Positions 1-6,224 of a stretch of 7,103 nt of DNA are shown here, one piece after another. Under the pieces are notes generated by a model. The model made no database searches and had not been told where the DNA came from. It saw only the letters and a list, made by a program, of their open reading frames with translations. The translations under genes and the position numbers were made by a program. This DNA is from a bacterium (GTDB lineage: Bacteria; Latescibacterota; UBA2968; GCA-2709665), in the NCBI GenBank assembly GCA_027619145.1, contig JAQCGA010000205.1, positions 1-7,103 of the forward strand, written 5' to 3'. The first letter of the stretch is position 1; each line of letters opens with the position of its first letter.

Positions 1-2
1 GT

Positions 3-782
3 TTTGGATTGTATGGGATTGGTATACTGCGCGACCGGGCCGGTGCAGATAGGTACGAGGCAGCGCTGTTGGCGCAAGGTGCAGCAGGCCCAGGGGGTGT
101 GGGTGTGTTGTGGGACGGCGGCGGCAATGATGTGTATGTGGCCGGTGGCCGATTTTCGGATTTCCGAGAAGACGGGGCATTCTTGAGCATGTCTCAGGGT
201 TTTGGAATGGGATTGCGACCGGTGGCTTCGGGGGGAGTGGGTCTGTTGCTGGATGGTGGCGGAAACGACGAGTATGAAGCGTCGTATTTCGCGCAGGGTA
301 CGTCCAACTGGGCTGGGGTGGGGCTCCTAGTAGATCTGTCTGGGGACGATGTGTACCACGCCCGGCGGTACGCGCAGGGGTGTGGGTCTCACCTGGCGGC
401 AGGGGTGCTGTTGGACGGTGCGGGCAATGACAGATATTTGTTGTGGGGCGTGGGCCAGGGGTGTGGACACGATCTGGCAATAGGGATTTTGACGGATCGC
501 CGGGGTAACGACCGGTACAGAAGTACCTGGCTGGCGCAAGGTGTGGGGAGTGCCAACGGAATTGGAGTGCTGGATGATGCAGGAGGAGATGACCGATACA
601 CCGGGGAACGAGAAAATACCCAGGGGTATGGTACGCCTTCGCGGAAGTATGGAAGCATTGGGATTTTGATGGATCGTGCGGGGAAAGATGAGTACGAAGG
701 GCCGGGTGGTGAGGGGCGGATGTGGGTGGGAGGGATGTATGGGGTGGGGGTGGATGCGCCGGTGAGGGAGAGTGAGAGGTGA
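3..782 (+). CDS. 27-residue GxDxY-repeat (solenoid-like) protein, 5' end outside window
   Basis: Only the last 259 residues are visible. The frame is open to the left edge, and the TTG at 9 falls inside a repeat, so it is not a credible start. The visible part is almost entirely a repeat with consensus [GA]-x-G-[VIL]-L-x-D-x-x-G-x-D-x-Y, then about six residues and usually Q-G. Units begin at nt 15, 96, 234, 315, 396, 477, 558 and 654. Five are exactly 27 residues long, one carries a 19-residue insertion, one is 32, and the last decays into a Gly-rich tail. The regular period and the conserved Gly/Asp/Tyr suggest a beta-solenoid. The GGGND-type turns recall calcium-binding beta-roll motifs, but this is not a canonical RTX nonapeptide array. 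I recognise this as a repeat style of uncharacterised proteins and cannot name a function. Location is unknown because the N-terminus is missing. A HEAT-repeat gene follows on the same strand. Confidence 0.85.
   Translation, partial: FGLYGIGILRDRAGADRYEAALLAQGAAGPGGVGVLWDGGGNDVYVAGGRFSDFREDGAFLSMSQGFGMGLRPVASGGVGLLLDGGGNDEYEASYFAQGTSNWAGVGLLVDLSGDDVYHARRYAQGCGSHLAAGVLLDGAGNDRYLLWGVGQGCGHDLAIGILTDRRGNDRYRSTWLAQGVGSANGIGVLDDAGGDDRYTGERENTQGYGTPSRKYGSIGILMDRAGKDEYEGPGGEGRMWVGGMYGVGVDAPVRESER
15..731 (+). repeat. Tandem 81-nt (27-codon) coding repeat, about eight units
   Basis: Eight in-frame units start at nt 15, 96, 234, 315, 396, 477, 558 and 654. The spacing is 81 nt for five of the seven intervals, 138 nt for the second unit and 96 nt for the seventh. 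The protein motif is well kept (G-x-G-x-L-x-D-x-x-G-x-D-x-Y...Q-G), but the DNA copies have diverged. This argues for an old array under protein-level selection rather than a recent expansion. Confidence 0.8.
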
Positions 783-860
783 GGGCAAGCAGAGAAACAT
801 TTCAAATTGTGGTGGGCGCTTCTGTTTGTGTGGTGGTGGAGTATTGGGAATTTTGGTTCT

Positions 861-866
861 GGAGGT
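861..866 (+). promoter_or_regulatory. Strong ribosome binding site (GGAGGT) fixing the HEAT-gene start
   Basis: GGAGGT lies six bases before the ATG at 873. The frame is open further upstream, to a possible TTG at 807, but that codon has no Shine-Dalgarno sequence. The intervening translation is also a Trp-rich stretch typical of non-coding DNA. The site therefore decides the start. Confidence 0.75.
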
Positions 867-872
867 CGGTGT

Positions 873-1712
873 ATGTGGGTGCTTGTTGTGCTGGGGATTT
901 CTGGTGTGGTAGGAAATTTTCTGTCTGCGCTGGAAGGGCCGGATACGCCGGAACGCGTGGTTGCTGTGGACAGGCTGGTCGCCCTGGGTGGCGAAGGGGT
1001 TGTTCCCATGGCGGAGGCGCTTGGGGAAGTGGGTTGGCGGGCGCGCGAAGGTCTTCTGGAGGCGCTTGGCCGGATGGGACCTGCGGCTTTGCCGGTTTTG
1101 ATGCGGACGGCCAGGATGCATCCTCGGACGGACGCCCGGCGGCACGCTGTGTTGGCTGTGGGCAACGTGAGGGGGAGTGCTGCGAAGGATAGTTTGAAAC
1201 AGTTGCTGGATACGCCGGAACGAGATCTGGTGATTGAGGCGATTGGAGAGGTTGGGAGCCTGGTTGACACGGCGCTGGTGGTTCGGTTTCTGAGAGATGG
1301 AAATGCCGATGTGCGACGGCAGGCGGTTGTGGCGCTGGCCCGACTGGCCGGGGTGCTTGCGGTGGAGCGGATGATAGATGCGCTGGCGGATGTACACCAT
1401 GGGGTCCGGTATGCCGCGGCTGGCGCACTGGGAGATATGGACGCTGGCGAAATGCTTGTGACGAGGCTGGACACGTTGTCTGGTCCTGCGTTGTATCTGG
1501 CGGTGAGAACATTGGGGCATTTGCAATATCGTCCTGCGCAGAAGCCGCTGGAACGGCTGCTCTACGTGCCGGACTGGGCGGTTCGGGCAGTTGCAGCAGA
1601 CGCTCTTGCAGGGATAGGTAGCAAGGAGTTAGAACAGGCGCTTGCTCATGAAACGCATCCATTTGTGCGGGCGCGTATGGTACAGGGTCTTCAACAGAAT
1701 GTGAATCCGTAA
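873..1712 (+). CDS. HEAT-repeat protein
   Basis: The product has 279 residues. From about residue 24 to the end it consists of roughly eight degenerate HEAT (PBS-lyase-like) helical repeats of about 30 residues. Typical signatures are A-V-D-R-L-V-A-L-G, L-L-E-A-L-G-R-M-G, R-R-Q-A-V-V-A-L-A-R-L-A and A-A-A-G-A-L-G-D-M. No catalytic motif is visible, so it is most likely a protein-binding scaffold. Residues 2-20 are hydrophobic without basic residues. They could be a weak membrane anchor or the second helix of a truncated first HEAT unit. The start is set by GGAGGT six bases upstream. The preceding repeat-protein gene ends 90 bases upstream in the same frame, so a split or fused ancestor is conceivable. 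The ligase gene starts 13 bases after its stop, which implies co-transcription and perhaps a joint role at the envelope. Family assignment is secure; function is unknown. Confidence 0.85.
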   Translation: MWVLVVLGISGVVGNFLSALEGPDTPERVVAVDRLVALGGEGVVPMAEALGEVGWRAREGLLEALGRMGPAALPVLMRTARMHPRTDARRHAVLAVGNVRGSAAKDSLKQLLDTPERDLVIEAIGEVGSLVDTALVVRFLRDGNADVRRQAVVALARLAGVLAVERMIDALADVHHGVRYAAAGALGDMDAGEMLVTRLDTLSGPALYLAVRTLGHLQYRPAQKPLERLLYVPDWAVRAVAADALAGIGSKELEQALAHETHPFVRARMVQGLQQNVNP

Positions 1713-1725
1713 CGGGGATGTTACC

Positions 1726-4077
1726 GTGGCCAAAAGTCAGGTTGTGAAAGAACACTCCGAAACACTTTCCGGGCATTCTTGCAGGCAAGCTGTGGGGGTG
1801 GGGTTTGTGCTTATGGCCATCCTTGTACCGCTTTATTTTTCGCCTCTGTTTTACGAGTACGAAATTCCAAAGCTGGTTATTTTTCAAGTGCTAACCGTGG
1901 CAATGGCGGTGCTCTGGGTAGTGGGAATGGTGCTGGACGGAGAGATTTATCTGCTGGATACAACGATTTATTATACGTTTCTGGCATTTCTGGCGGTGCA
2001 TTTTATTTCCTTGTTTCAGGCTGGAAACGTGTTCCAGGGAATGGATGCGTTGTTTCGGTATCTTTGTTATTTTCTGATTCCGGTTTTGATTTTTCACGTG
2101 GTGCGGAAGCCATCACACATCTATTTTTTGGCCGGGACGATGATGGGAACCGGTGCTCTCGTGGCGTTTATTGGGCTCCTCCAGCACAATAGAATTTATA
2201 GTTTATATGCCCCGGGGAACATTTCTTTGTCTACCATTGGAAATGTGAACTTTGTGGCAGAGTATTACAATGTGGTGTTTCCGATTTCGCTGACGTTGAT
2301 TTTCTTGTTCAAGCGTCCGTGGCTGAAAGGCGCGGCTGTGGCGTCTTGTTTCTTGATGGCCTGTCATCTGGTGGTATTGAATAGCCGGGGGGGATGGTTG
2401 GGGGCTGGTGTGGGGTTTGCCGTCATTGGCGGTATGGTTTTGCTGCGGCATTTTCAGGTGGGACGGCGGATTGTAGATCTGGCGGTGGTGGCGGTGGTGG
2501 TTCTGGGATTGAGTTGGCCGGTAGCTGCGGGTTTGCTTTCTGGGATCCCCCTGGGGCCAGAGCGTACGCTTGGCGGGTTGACGCGGGGGTATTGGGAGCA
2601 GATGGTGGGGCGGTCCGAAGATGCGGTGAAGTTGCAGGACGATTCCAGTCGTCAGCGAGTATTGTTGTGGTGGGATACGCTTCGGTTAATTGCGGATCGC
2701 CCGCTGGTAGGTGTGGGTGTAGGTAACTTTGAGTATAATTTGCCACGTTACGCCAGTTTGCAAAGCCTGGAAGTGAAACAGCGTATGGAAAAAAATGCGG
2801 GACAATCGTTGATGGCGTACCGGGCGCATAACGAATATTTGGAAGTGTGGGCCGAAACAGGAATTCTGGGATTTGGCATTTTCTGTTTTTTGTTGTACCA
2901 GATTCTGGCCTCGCTGTTTAAACTGCTACGGCGGTATCTGCATGGGGAGCAGGATCTGTTTGTTGTGGGATTGGCCGCTGCGGTGGCCGCCACACTGGCG
3001 CATGCATTTTTCAGTACGAATTTTCAGGATCCTGCCTCGGCGGTACATTTCTGGATGGTGGTGGGGTTGATCTGGTCCGTGCGGATGAATGTGGAGGGTG
3101 AAACGCGGCTGGGTTTGTTGTTTACCCAAGAGGGAGGAATTTCGTTCGGGTTGATTTCTGGCGGGATTCTGGCGCTCATTATGACGGTTGTGATGGGCGT
3201 ACAGACGTTACTGGGTGCGTATTATTATCAAGTGGGATCCATCTGGTTCAAGCGGGAAAATTACTGGCAGGCGATTGCTGCTATGGAGAAAGCGGCGGAA
3301 TATCGTTATACGAATGATTTTGCGGTGTACCAGAATCTGGGACTTTCTTTTTATAATACAAAACACTGGACGGAGGCCGCCGAGGCGTTTCGGCAGAGTT
3401 TATTACGGCATCGGAACAACGTTCAGGTGCATTATTATTTGGGATTGACGCTGGGACAGTTGGAGCGGGATCAAGAGGCCGTGGCGCACCTTCACCGCGC
3501 AGTAGAACTGAATCCGCTTTCGAGCAAGTACCATATGAGTTTGGGGGAGGCGTTGGGGTTGGCCGGGAATCCAGAGATGGCCGTGTTTGAACTTCGGGAA
3601 TCGCTTCGGATCGAACCGGAGCAGGCCGATGCCTATTATGCACTGGGGGCAAATTACAAGCGGTTGGGGAACCTGGATGCGACAGCGGAAGCCTATCAGA
3701 AGGCGCTGGCGCTGGCGCCTGGAGACGATCGGGTGATGAACAGCCTGGCTGTGGTTTATGCCAGTCGGGGTGAGCTTGAGAAGGCGAGGGAGGTTTTTCA
3801 ACGTCTGGTAGAGCAGTATCCAGATCGAGTGGATTACAGGGTGAATCTGGCGGCAATGCTTCAGAGCCTGGGGCGGTTACAGGAAGCGCTGGACGCCTGC
3901 GGGGAAGCGTTGAAACGGGACCCGGATTTTGTGAATGCGTACGCGGTTCTCGGGTCTATTTTTGAGGCGGGAGGAGAAATAGATCGCGCCAGGCAGGTGT
4001 ACCGAGAGGCGCTGAGCCGGGCTCCCAACCATGCGGCGGTACAGAGTCGTTTGCGAGCCCTGGAGTCCGAGCATTGA
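1726..4077 (+). CDS. O-antigen ligase / Wzy-type polymerase fused to C-terminal TPR domain
   Basis: The product has 783 residues. Residues ~22-495 form a polytopic inner-membrane domain with about 12-13 hydrophobic segments, and residues ~273-378 form a large loop. Wzy_C/O-antigen-ligase family signatures are visible: N-S-R-G-G-W (219-224), S-R-Q-R-V-L-L-W (308-315), R-P-L-V-G-V-G-V-G-N-F (325-335) and A-H-N-E-Y-L-E-V-W-A-E-T-G (367-379). R221 and H368 are candidate functional residues by family analogy. Such enzymes transfer or polymerise undecaprenyl-linked glycans at the periplasmic face. Whether this one acts on lipid A core, a polysaccharide or a protein cannot be read here. A degenerate TPR at ~499-531 is followed by seven exact 34-residue TPRs (532-769). 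Which side of the membrane they face depends on the odd or even number of helices. The start is GTG with a weak GGGGA upstream; no better in-frame start exists. It probably forms an operon with the HEAT gene and the small membrane protein. Confidence 0.88.
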   Translation: MAKSQVVKEHSETLSGHSCRQAVGVGFVLMAILVPLYFSPLFYEYEIPKLVIFQVLTVAMAVLWVVGMVLDGEIYLLDTTIYYTFLAFLAVHFISLFQAGNVFQGMDALFRYLCYFLIPVLIFHVVRKPSHIYFLAGTMMGTGALVAFIGLLQHNRIYSLYAPGNISLSTIGNVNFVAEYYNVVFPISLTLIFLFKRPWLKGAAVASCFLMACHLVVLNSRGGWLGAGVGFAVIGGMVLLRHFQVGRRIVDLAVVAVVVLGLSWPVAAGLLSGIPLGPERTLGGLTRGYWEQMVGRSEDAVKLQDDSSRQRVLLWWDTLRLIADRPLVGVGVGNFEYNLPRYASLQSLEVKQRMEKNAGQSLMAYRAHNEYLEVWAETGILGFGIFCFLLYQILASLFKLLRRYLHGEQDLFVVGLAAAVAATLAHAFFSTNFQDPASAVHFWMVVGLIWSVRMNVEGETRLGLLFTQEGGISFGLISGGILALIMTVVMGVQTLLGAYYYQVGSIWFKRENYWQAIAAMEKAAEYRYTNDFAVYQNLGLSFYNTKHWTEAAEAFRQSLLRHRNNVQVHYYLGLTLGQLERDQEAVAHLHRAVELNPLSSKYHMSLGEALGLAGNPEMAVFELRESLRIEPEQADAYYALGANYKRLGNLDATAEAYQKALALAPGDDRVMNSLAVVYASRGELEKAREVFQRLVEQYPDRVDYRVNLAAMLQSLGRLQEALDACGEALKRDPDFVNAYAVLGSIFEAGGEIDRARQVYREALSRAPNHAAVQSRLRALESEH

Positions 4078-4080
4078 GAG

Positions 4081-4087
4081 AGGAAGG
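4081..4087 (+). promoter_or_regulatory. Ribosome binding site (AGGAAGG) of the small membrane protein gene
   Basis: AGGAAGG sits between the ligase stop codon (4075-4077) and a GTG at 4093, five bases before it. It is the main evidence, together with the protein's design, that this short frame is translated. Confidence 0.65.
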
Positions 4088-4092
4088 CCCCC

Positions 4093-4254
4093 GTGAACTA
4101 CGAACGGTTCAAGGACCCAAGGCAGGATCCGCGCTGGCGGATTTCGCAGTGGAAGATGGTCCTGCTGGCGGTGGGTATTTCGGTTCTGGTAACCATTTTT
4201 GCGTGGGTACTGCTGTTTTTGCGCGAAATCTGGACAGCGCGGCCGCTGGGGTGA
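4093..4254 (+). CDS. Small single-pass membrane protein (53 residues), unknown function
   Basis: The frame starts at GTG, five bases after AGGAAGG and 15 bases after the ligase-TPR stop, and ends at the TGA at 4252-4254. Residues 1-22 are polar and basic, with D-P-R-Q-D-P-R-W-R in the middle. Residues ~22-43 are an uninterrupted hydrophobic helix rich in V, L, I, F and A. The tail is short (R-E-I-W-T-A-R-P-L-G). Six basic residues before the helix against two after it predict N-terminus in the cytoplasm and C-terminus out. There is no signal-peptidase site and no lipobox. Its position as the last gene after the ligase suggests an accessory subunit or regulator of that membrane enzyme, but this is inference from spacing. 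No family is recognised. The coherent charge and hydrophobicity pattern and the ribosome binding site make chance unlikely. Confidence 0.72.
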   Translation: MNYERFKDPRQDPRWRISQWKMVLLAVGISVLVTIFAWVLLFLREIWTARPLG

Positions 4255-4266
4255 AAAAGGCCGCCC

Positions 4267-5220
4267 TTACGCCTGAGAGCAGGAGCCACCGCCCAGTACG
4301 CAGAATTTTGCGCAGTGCGGGTGGTTGAGTTTTACTTCGTGGGCCGCTTCGGCCAGGGTTGTTCCCATTTCGAATTGTGGATCGTAAGGTAGCAATGTGC
4401 ACGACAGAACGGCCGGGCGTTCTGCCCCTTTGCGCTTGACCACCATCCGCGAAGTTGCGCACATGATATCGTTCGGCGATATGTCCAGAATATTCCAGCA
4501 CTGCGTTGTAATCTCGGGTACGTCCACGGTCTCGTCCATTTCTGGAAAAATTACCATCCGGACCGGGTCGCGGGCGTCCAGGGAAATAGAGAGTTCTTCA
4601 AAGAGTTGAGCATAACCTGCCCGCGTATGTGTATCTTCCTCGCCCCAAAAGGAACGCCCCGCTACAGAGATTTTGAACCCGTTGTCCGAAAGCCATTTTA
4701 ATCCCTCAATTGCAGGTTCCCAGGAATGCGTTCCACGTTCTGCCTCGTGTTGCTCGGGGAGGTAGTGGTCAATGGATACCCGGATGTGAAGTCTGTTTCC
4801 GTGTTGGGCCTTCAGGTCAAGTAGTCTTGTGGAAAGTTTCATCATGGGGCGCATTCCATTGGTCAGTACCAGTGTTTCAAATCCACGGGTGAGACAGTCT
4901 TCCAGCATCTGGACGATTTCTGGATTCATAAACGGCTCGCCTCCCGTGAATCCAATTTCTCGTGTGCCCCATCCGCCGTGTTCAATTTCATCCAGGTAGG
5001 TTCGTACTTCCCTGGTAGAAAGGTACACCAGGCGGTCGTTATTCGGGCTGGATTCGATGTAGCAATGCACACATTCCAGGTTGCACAGGGTACCTGTATT
5101 AAACCACAGCGTATCCAATTTTTTTAGAGAGACGGATGCGCGTGTCTCGCCGTTTGCCGTCAGGTGGGGGTTCTGGAATTTTTGCGTATCAAGTTCTTGA
5201 ATTGTATTTGTCTGACTCAT
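4267..5220 (-). CDS. Radical SAM protein with Cys-rich C-terminus
   Basis: The product has 317 residues. C46, C50 and C53 form the CX3CX2C motif (C-N-L-E-C-V-H-C) that binds the [4Fe-4S] cluster for S-adenosylmethionine cleavage. G-G-E-P at 93-96 is the SAM-binding motif of the family. Six further cysteines lie in the last 80 residues (241, 254, 274, 303, 307, 314), including H-C-A-K-F-C-V-L-G-G-G-S-C. This recalls SPASM/twitch-type auxiliary cluster domains, though the spacing is not a textbook SPASM. The enzyme is expected to be cytosolic and oxygen-sensitive. The substrate is unknown, and no precursor peptide or obvious partner enzyme is adjacent. The chosen ATG has AAGGA five bases upstream. 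An upstream in-frame ATG at 5274 would add 18 residues without a comparable ribosome binding site. The gene stands alone on this strand after a 197-base spacer and converges on the small membrane-protein gene. Confidence 0.88.
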   Translation of the reverse strand: MSQTNTIQELDTQKFQNPHLTANGETRASVSLKKLDTLWFNTGTLCNLECVHCYIESSPNNDRLVYLSTREVRTYLDEIEHGGWGTREIGFTGGEPFMNPEIVQMLEDCLTRGFETLVLTNGMRPMMKLSTRLLDLKAQHGNRLHIRVSIDHYLPEQHEAERGTHSWEPAIEGLKWLSDNGFKISVAGRSFWGEEDTHTRAGYAQLFEELSISLDARDPVRMVIFPEMDETVDVPEITTQCWNILDISPNDIMCATSRMVVKRKGAERPAVLSCTLLPYDPQFEMGTTLAEAAHEVKLNHPHCAKFCVLGGGSCSQA

Positions 5221-5225
5221 TTGAT

Positions 5226-5230
5226 TCCTT
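5226..5230 (-). promoter_or_regulatory. Ribosome binding site (AAGGA) for the radical SAM gene
   Basis: On the minus strand AAGGA lies five bases before the ATG at 5220. It favours this start over the in-frame ATG codons further upstream. Confidence 0.6.
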
Positions 5231-5264
5231 ATCATCATTTCATGTGAATCGTGCGGCATTCCAC

Positions 5265-5293
5265 ATTCTAACATCAGAGAGTTGTTGATTGAA
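5265..5293 (-). promoter_or_regulatory. Possible extended -10 promoter for the radical SAM gene
   Basis: On the minus strand TAGAAT (5265-5270) matches the TATAAT -10 box at five of six positions and is preceded by TGT, the TGn extended -10 element. A weak -35-like TTCAAT (5288-5293) lies 17 bases upstream. It would give a leader of roughly 40 bases before the ATG at 5220. It partly overlaps the foot of the hairpin at 5292-5324. Extended -10 matches of this quality occur by chance, so this is only a candidate. Confidence 0.3.
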
Positions 5294-5324
5294 AGCGCAT
5301 TGTACGCCCCGGTACATGCGCTTT
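5292..5324. terminator. Hairpin in the 197-base spacer between the radical SAM and SDR genes, terminator-like
   Basis: Bases 5292-5305 pair with 5312-5324: 13 pairs with one bulged T (5301) and a six-base loop. It lies about 90 bases beyond the stop of the SDR gene at 5418-6170 and before the radical SAM gene, so it can insulate the two. On the minus strand it is followed by TTTCAATC; on the plus strand by a T-run broken by G (TTTTGTTCT). It may act in both directions. The rest of the spacer (5325-5417) is AT-richer and shows no gene or clear signal beyond a T8 run at 5392-5399. Confidence 0.5.
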
Positions 5325-5417
5325 TGTTCTGATCTTGCTTCTCCGAATTATCATGTCAGATATTTTTCATGCAAACAATATGCCGCTTTTCTTTTTTTTA
5401 GTTCATATGGAATCGGA

Positions 5418-6170
5418 TTAATACGTCGCGCGGCCACCGCTGATGTCGTAACACTGGCCCGTGGTGAAGGAGGCTTCGTCTGAGACGAGGAAGTGGACAA
5501 GAGCGGCAACTTCCTGCGGTTTGCCCAGACGTCCCATGGGAATCCGGGAGGCCATATATTCGATTTGCTGCTGATTCATTCCTTCGGTGATGGTAGTTTC
5601 GATGAGGGCGGGAGCCACGCAGTTGACGCGGATCTTGTGACCAACTACCTCTTTGGCGAGGGCCTTGGTGAAGCAGATGATACCGGCTTTTGAGACGGAG
5701 TAGGGCGCCATGCTGGGGTTGCCTTCTTTGCCTGATATGGAGGCCACGGAAACAATTGCGCCCTGGTTTTGCTCGATCATGGAGGCGATGGCGGCCCGAG
5801 AGCAAAGAAAGACGCCTTTCAGATTGATGTCCAATACGCGGTCCCAGTCTTCTTCTGTGAGGTCGCGCACGAGTACGTCCCGGCCTACAATACCTGCGTT
5901 GTTGACCAGGATGTCTATATGTTGCCAGCGATTGAGGAGTTCGTCAAATCCCTGTTTGACGCTGGTGGCATTTGAGACATCAAGTTCTATGGGAAAGGCG
6001 GCAGAGCCAATTTCGGAGGCGGCGGCTTCTGCTGCGGGCTGGTCGATATCGGTTATGGCAACACGTGCCCCGGCTTCGGCGAGGCGTTGCGCGACGGCCT
6101 TTCCAATTCCGCGTGCGGCGCCGGTGACAACGGCGGTGCGGTTCTCAAGGGACATGTAGGCTGGTGGCAT
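5418..6170 (-). CDS. Classical short-chain dehydrogenase/reductase (SDR)
   Basis: The product has 250 residues, the usual length for a classical SDR. The Rossmann cofactor motif T-G-A-A-R-G-I-G is at 16-23. The acidic I-T-D-I-D at the end of strand 2 (D41) favours NAD(H) over NADP(H). N-N-A-G is at 90-93, and the likely catalytic tetrad is N116, S144, Y157 and K161 (Y-S-V-S-K). The C-terminus ends G-Q-C-Y-D-I-S-G-G-R-A-T-Y instead of the commoner V-D-G-G. These enzymes oxidise alcohols or reduce carbonyls; family resemblance covers FabG-like and sugar/polyol dehydrogenases, and the substrate cannot be assigned. The ATG at 6170 has GGAG (6177-6180) six bases upstream. The internal ATG at 6155 lacks one, although it sits nearer the usual SDR N-terminus. 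A 14-base palindrome lies 55-68 bases upstream of the start. Confidence 0.9.
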   Translation of the reverse strand: MPPAYMSLENRTAVVTGAARGIGKAVAQRLAEAGARVAITDIDQPAAEAAASEIGSAAFPIELDVSNATSVKQGFDELLNRWQHIDILVNNAGIVGRDVLVRDLTEEDWDRVLDINLKGVFLCSRAAIASMIEQNQGAIVSVASISGKEGNPSMAPYSVSKAGIICFTKALAKEVVGHKIRVNCVAPALIETTITEGMNQQQIEYMASRIPMGRLGKPQEVAALVHFLVSDEASFTTGQCYDISGGRATY

Positions 6171-6224
6171 GGGGTGCTCCGGGGAAAAGGTCGAAGATTG
6201 GGGTAGAAGTGGAATTTGTTCAGT

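Noticed and set aside
15..731. 81-nt repeats as a CRISPR or other DNA-level repeat array
   Set aside because: The units are coding, in frame, diverged at DNA level and have no spacers. Conservation is at protein level.
807..872. Upstream TTG start extending the HEAT protein by 22 residues
   Set aside because: No ribosome binding site precedes it, and the extra residues are a Trp-rich run. The ATG at 873 has an ideal GGAGGT.
327..1526. Long open frame on the minus strand (399 codons), plus another at 389-1474
   Set aside because: They lie antisense to the repeat and HEAT genes. The sense strand is poor in TTA, CTA and TCA, which leaves the antisense frames open. The products are low-complexity His/Pro/Arg- or Ser/Thr/Pro-rich with no domain.
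802..1887. Minus-strand open frame of 361 codons
   Set aside because: Antisense shadow of the HEAT and ligase genes. The product is Pro/Gln/His-rich without any recognisable fold, and it crosses two well-supported genes.
4093..4254. Small protein as a RiPP precursor for the nearby radical SAM enzyme
   Set aside because: It is on the opposite strand and convergent, has a full transmembrane helix, and shows no leader-core layout or Cys/Ser/Thr-rich core. It fits the ligase string instead.
4074..4328. 84-codon plus-strand frame overlapping the ligase end and the radical SAM end
   Set aside because: It competes with the 53-residue membrane-protein frame, which has the better ribosome binding site and a coherent membrane-protein pattern, and it runs antisense into the radical SAM gene.
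5289..5483. 64-codon plus-strand frame in the radical SAM-SDR spacer
   Set aside because: It begins inside the hairpin arm, runs antisense into the SDR 3' end, and has no ribosome binding site or recognisable pattern.
5710..6159. 149-codon plus-strand frame inside the SDR gene
   Set aside because: Antisense shadow of a clearly functional SDR with intact catalytic motifs. The product is Ser/Ala/Arg-rich low complexity.
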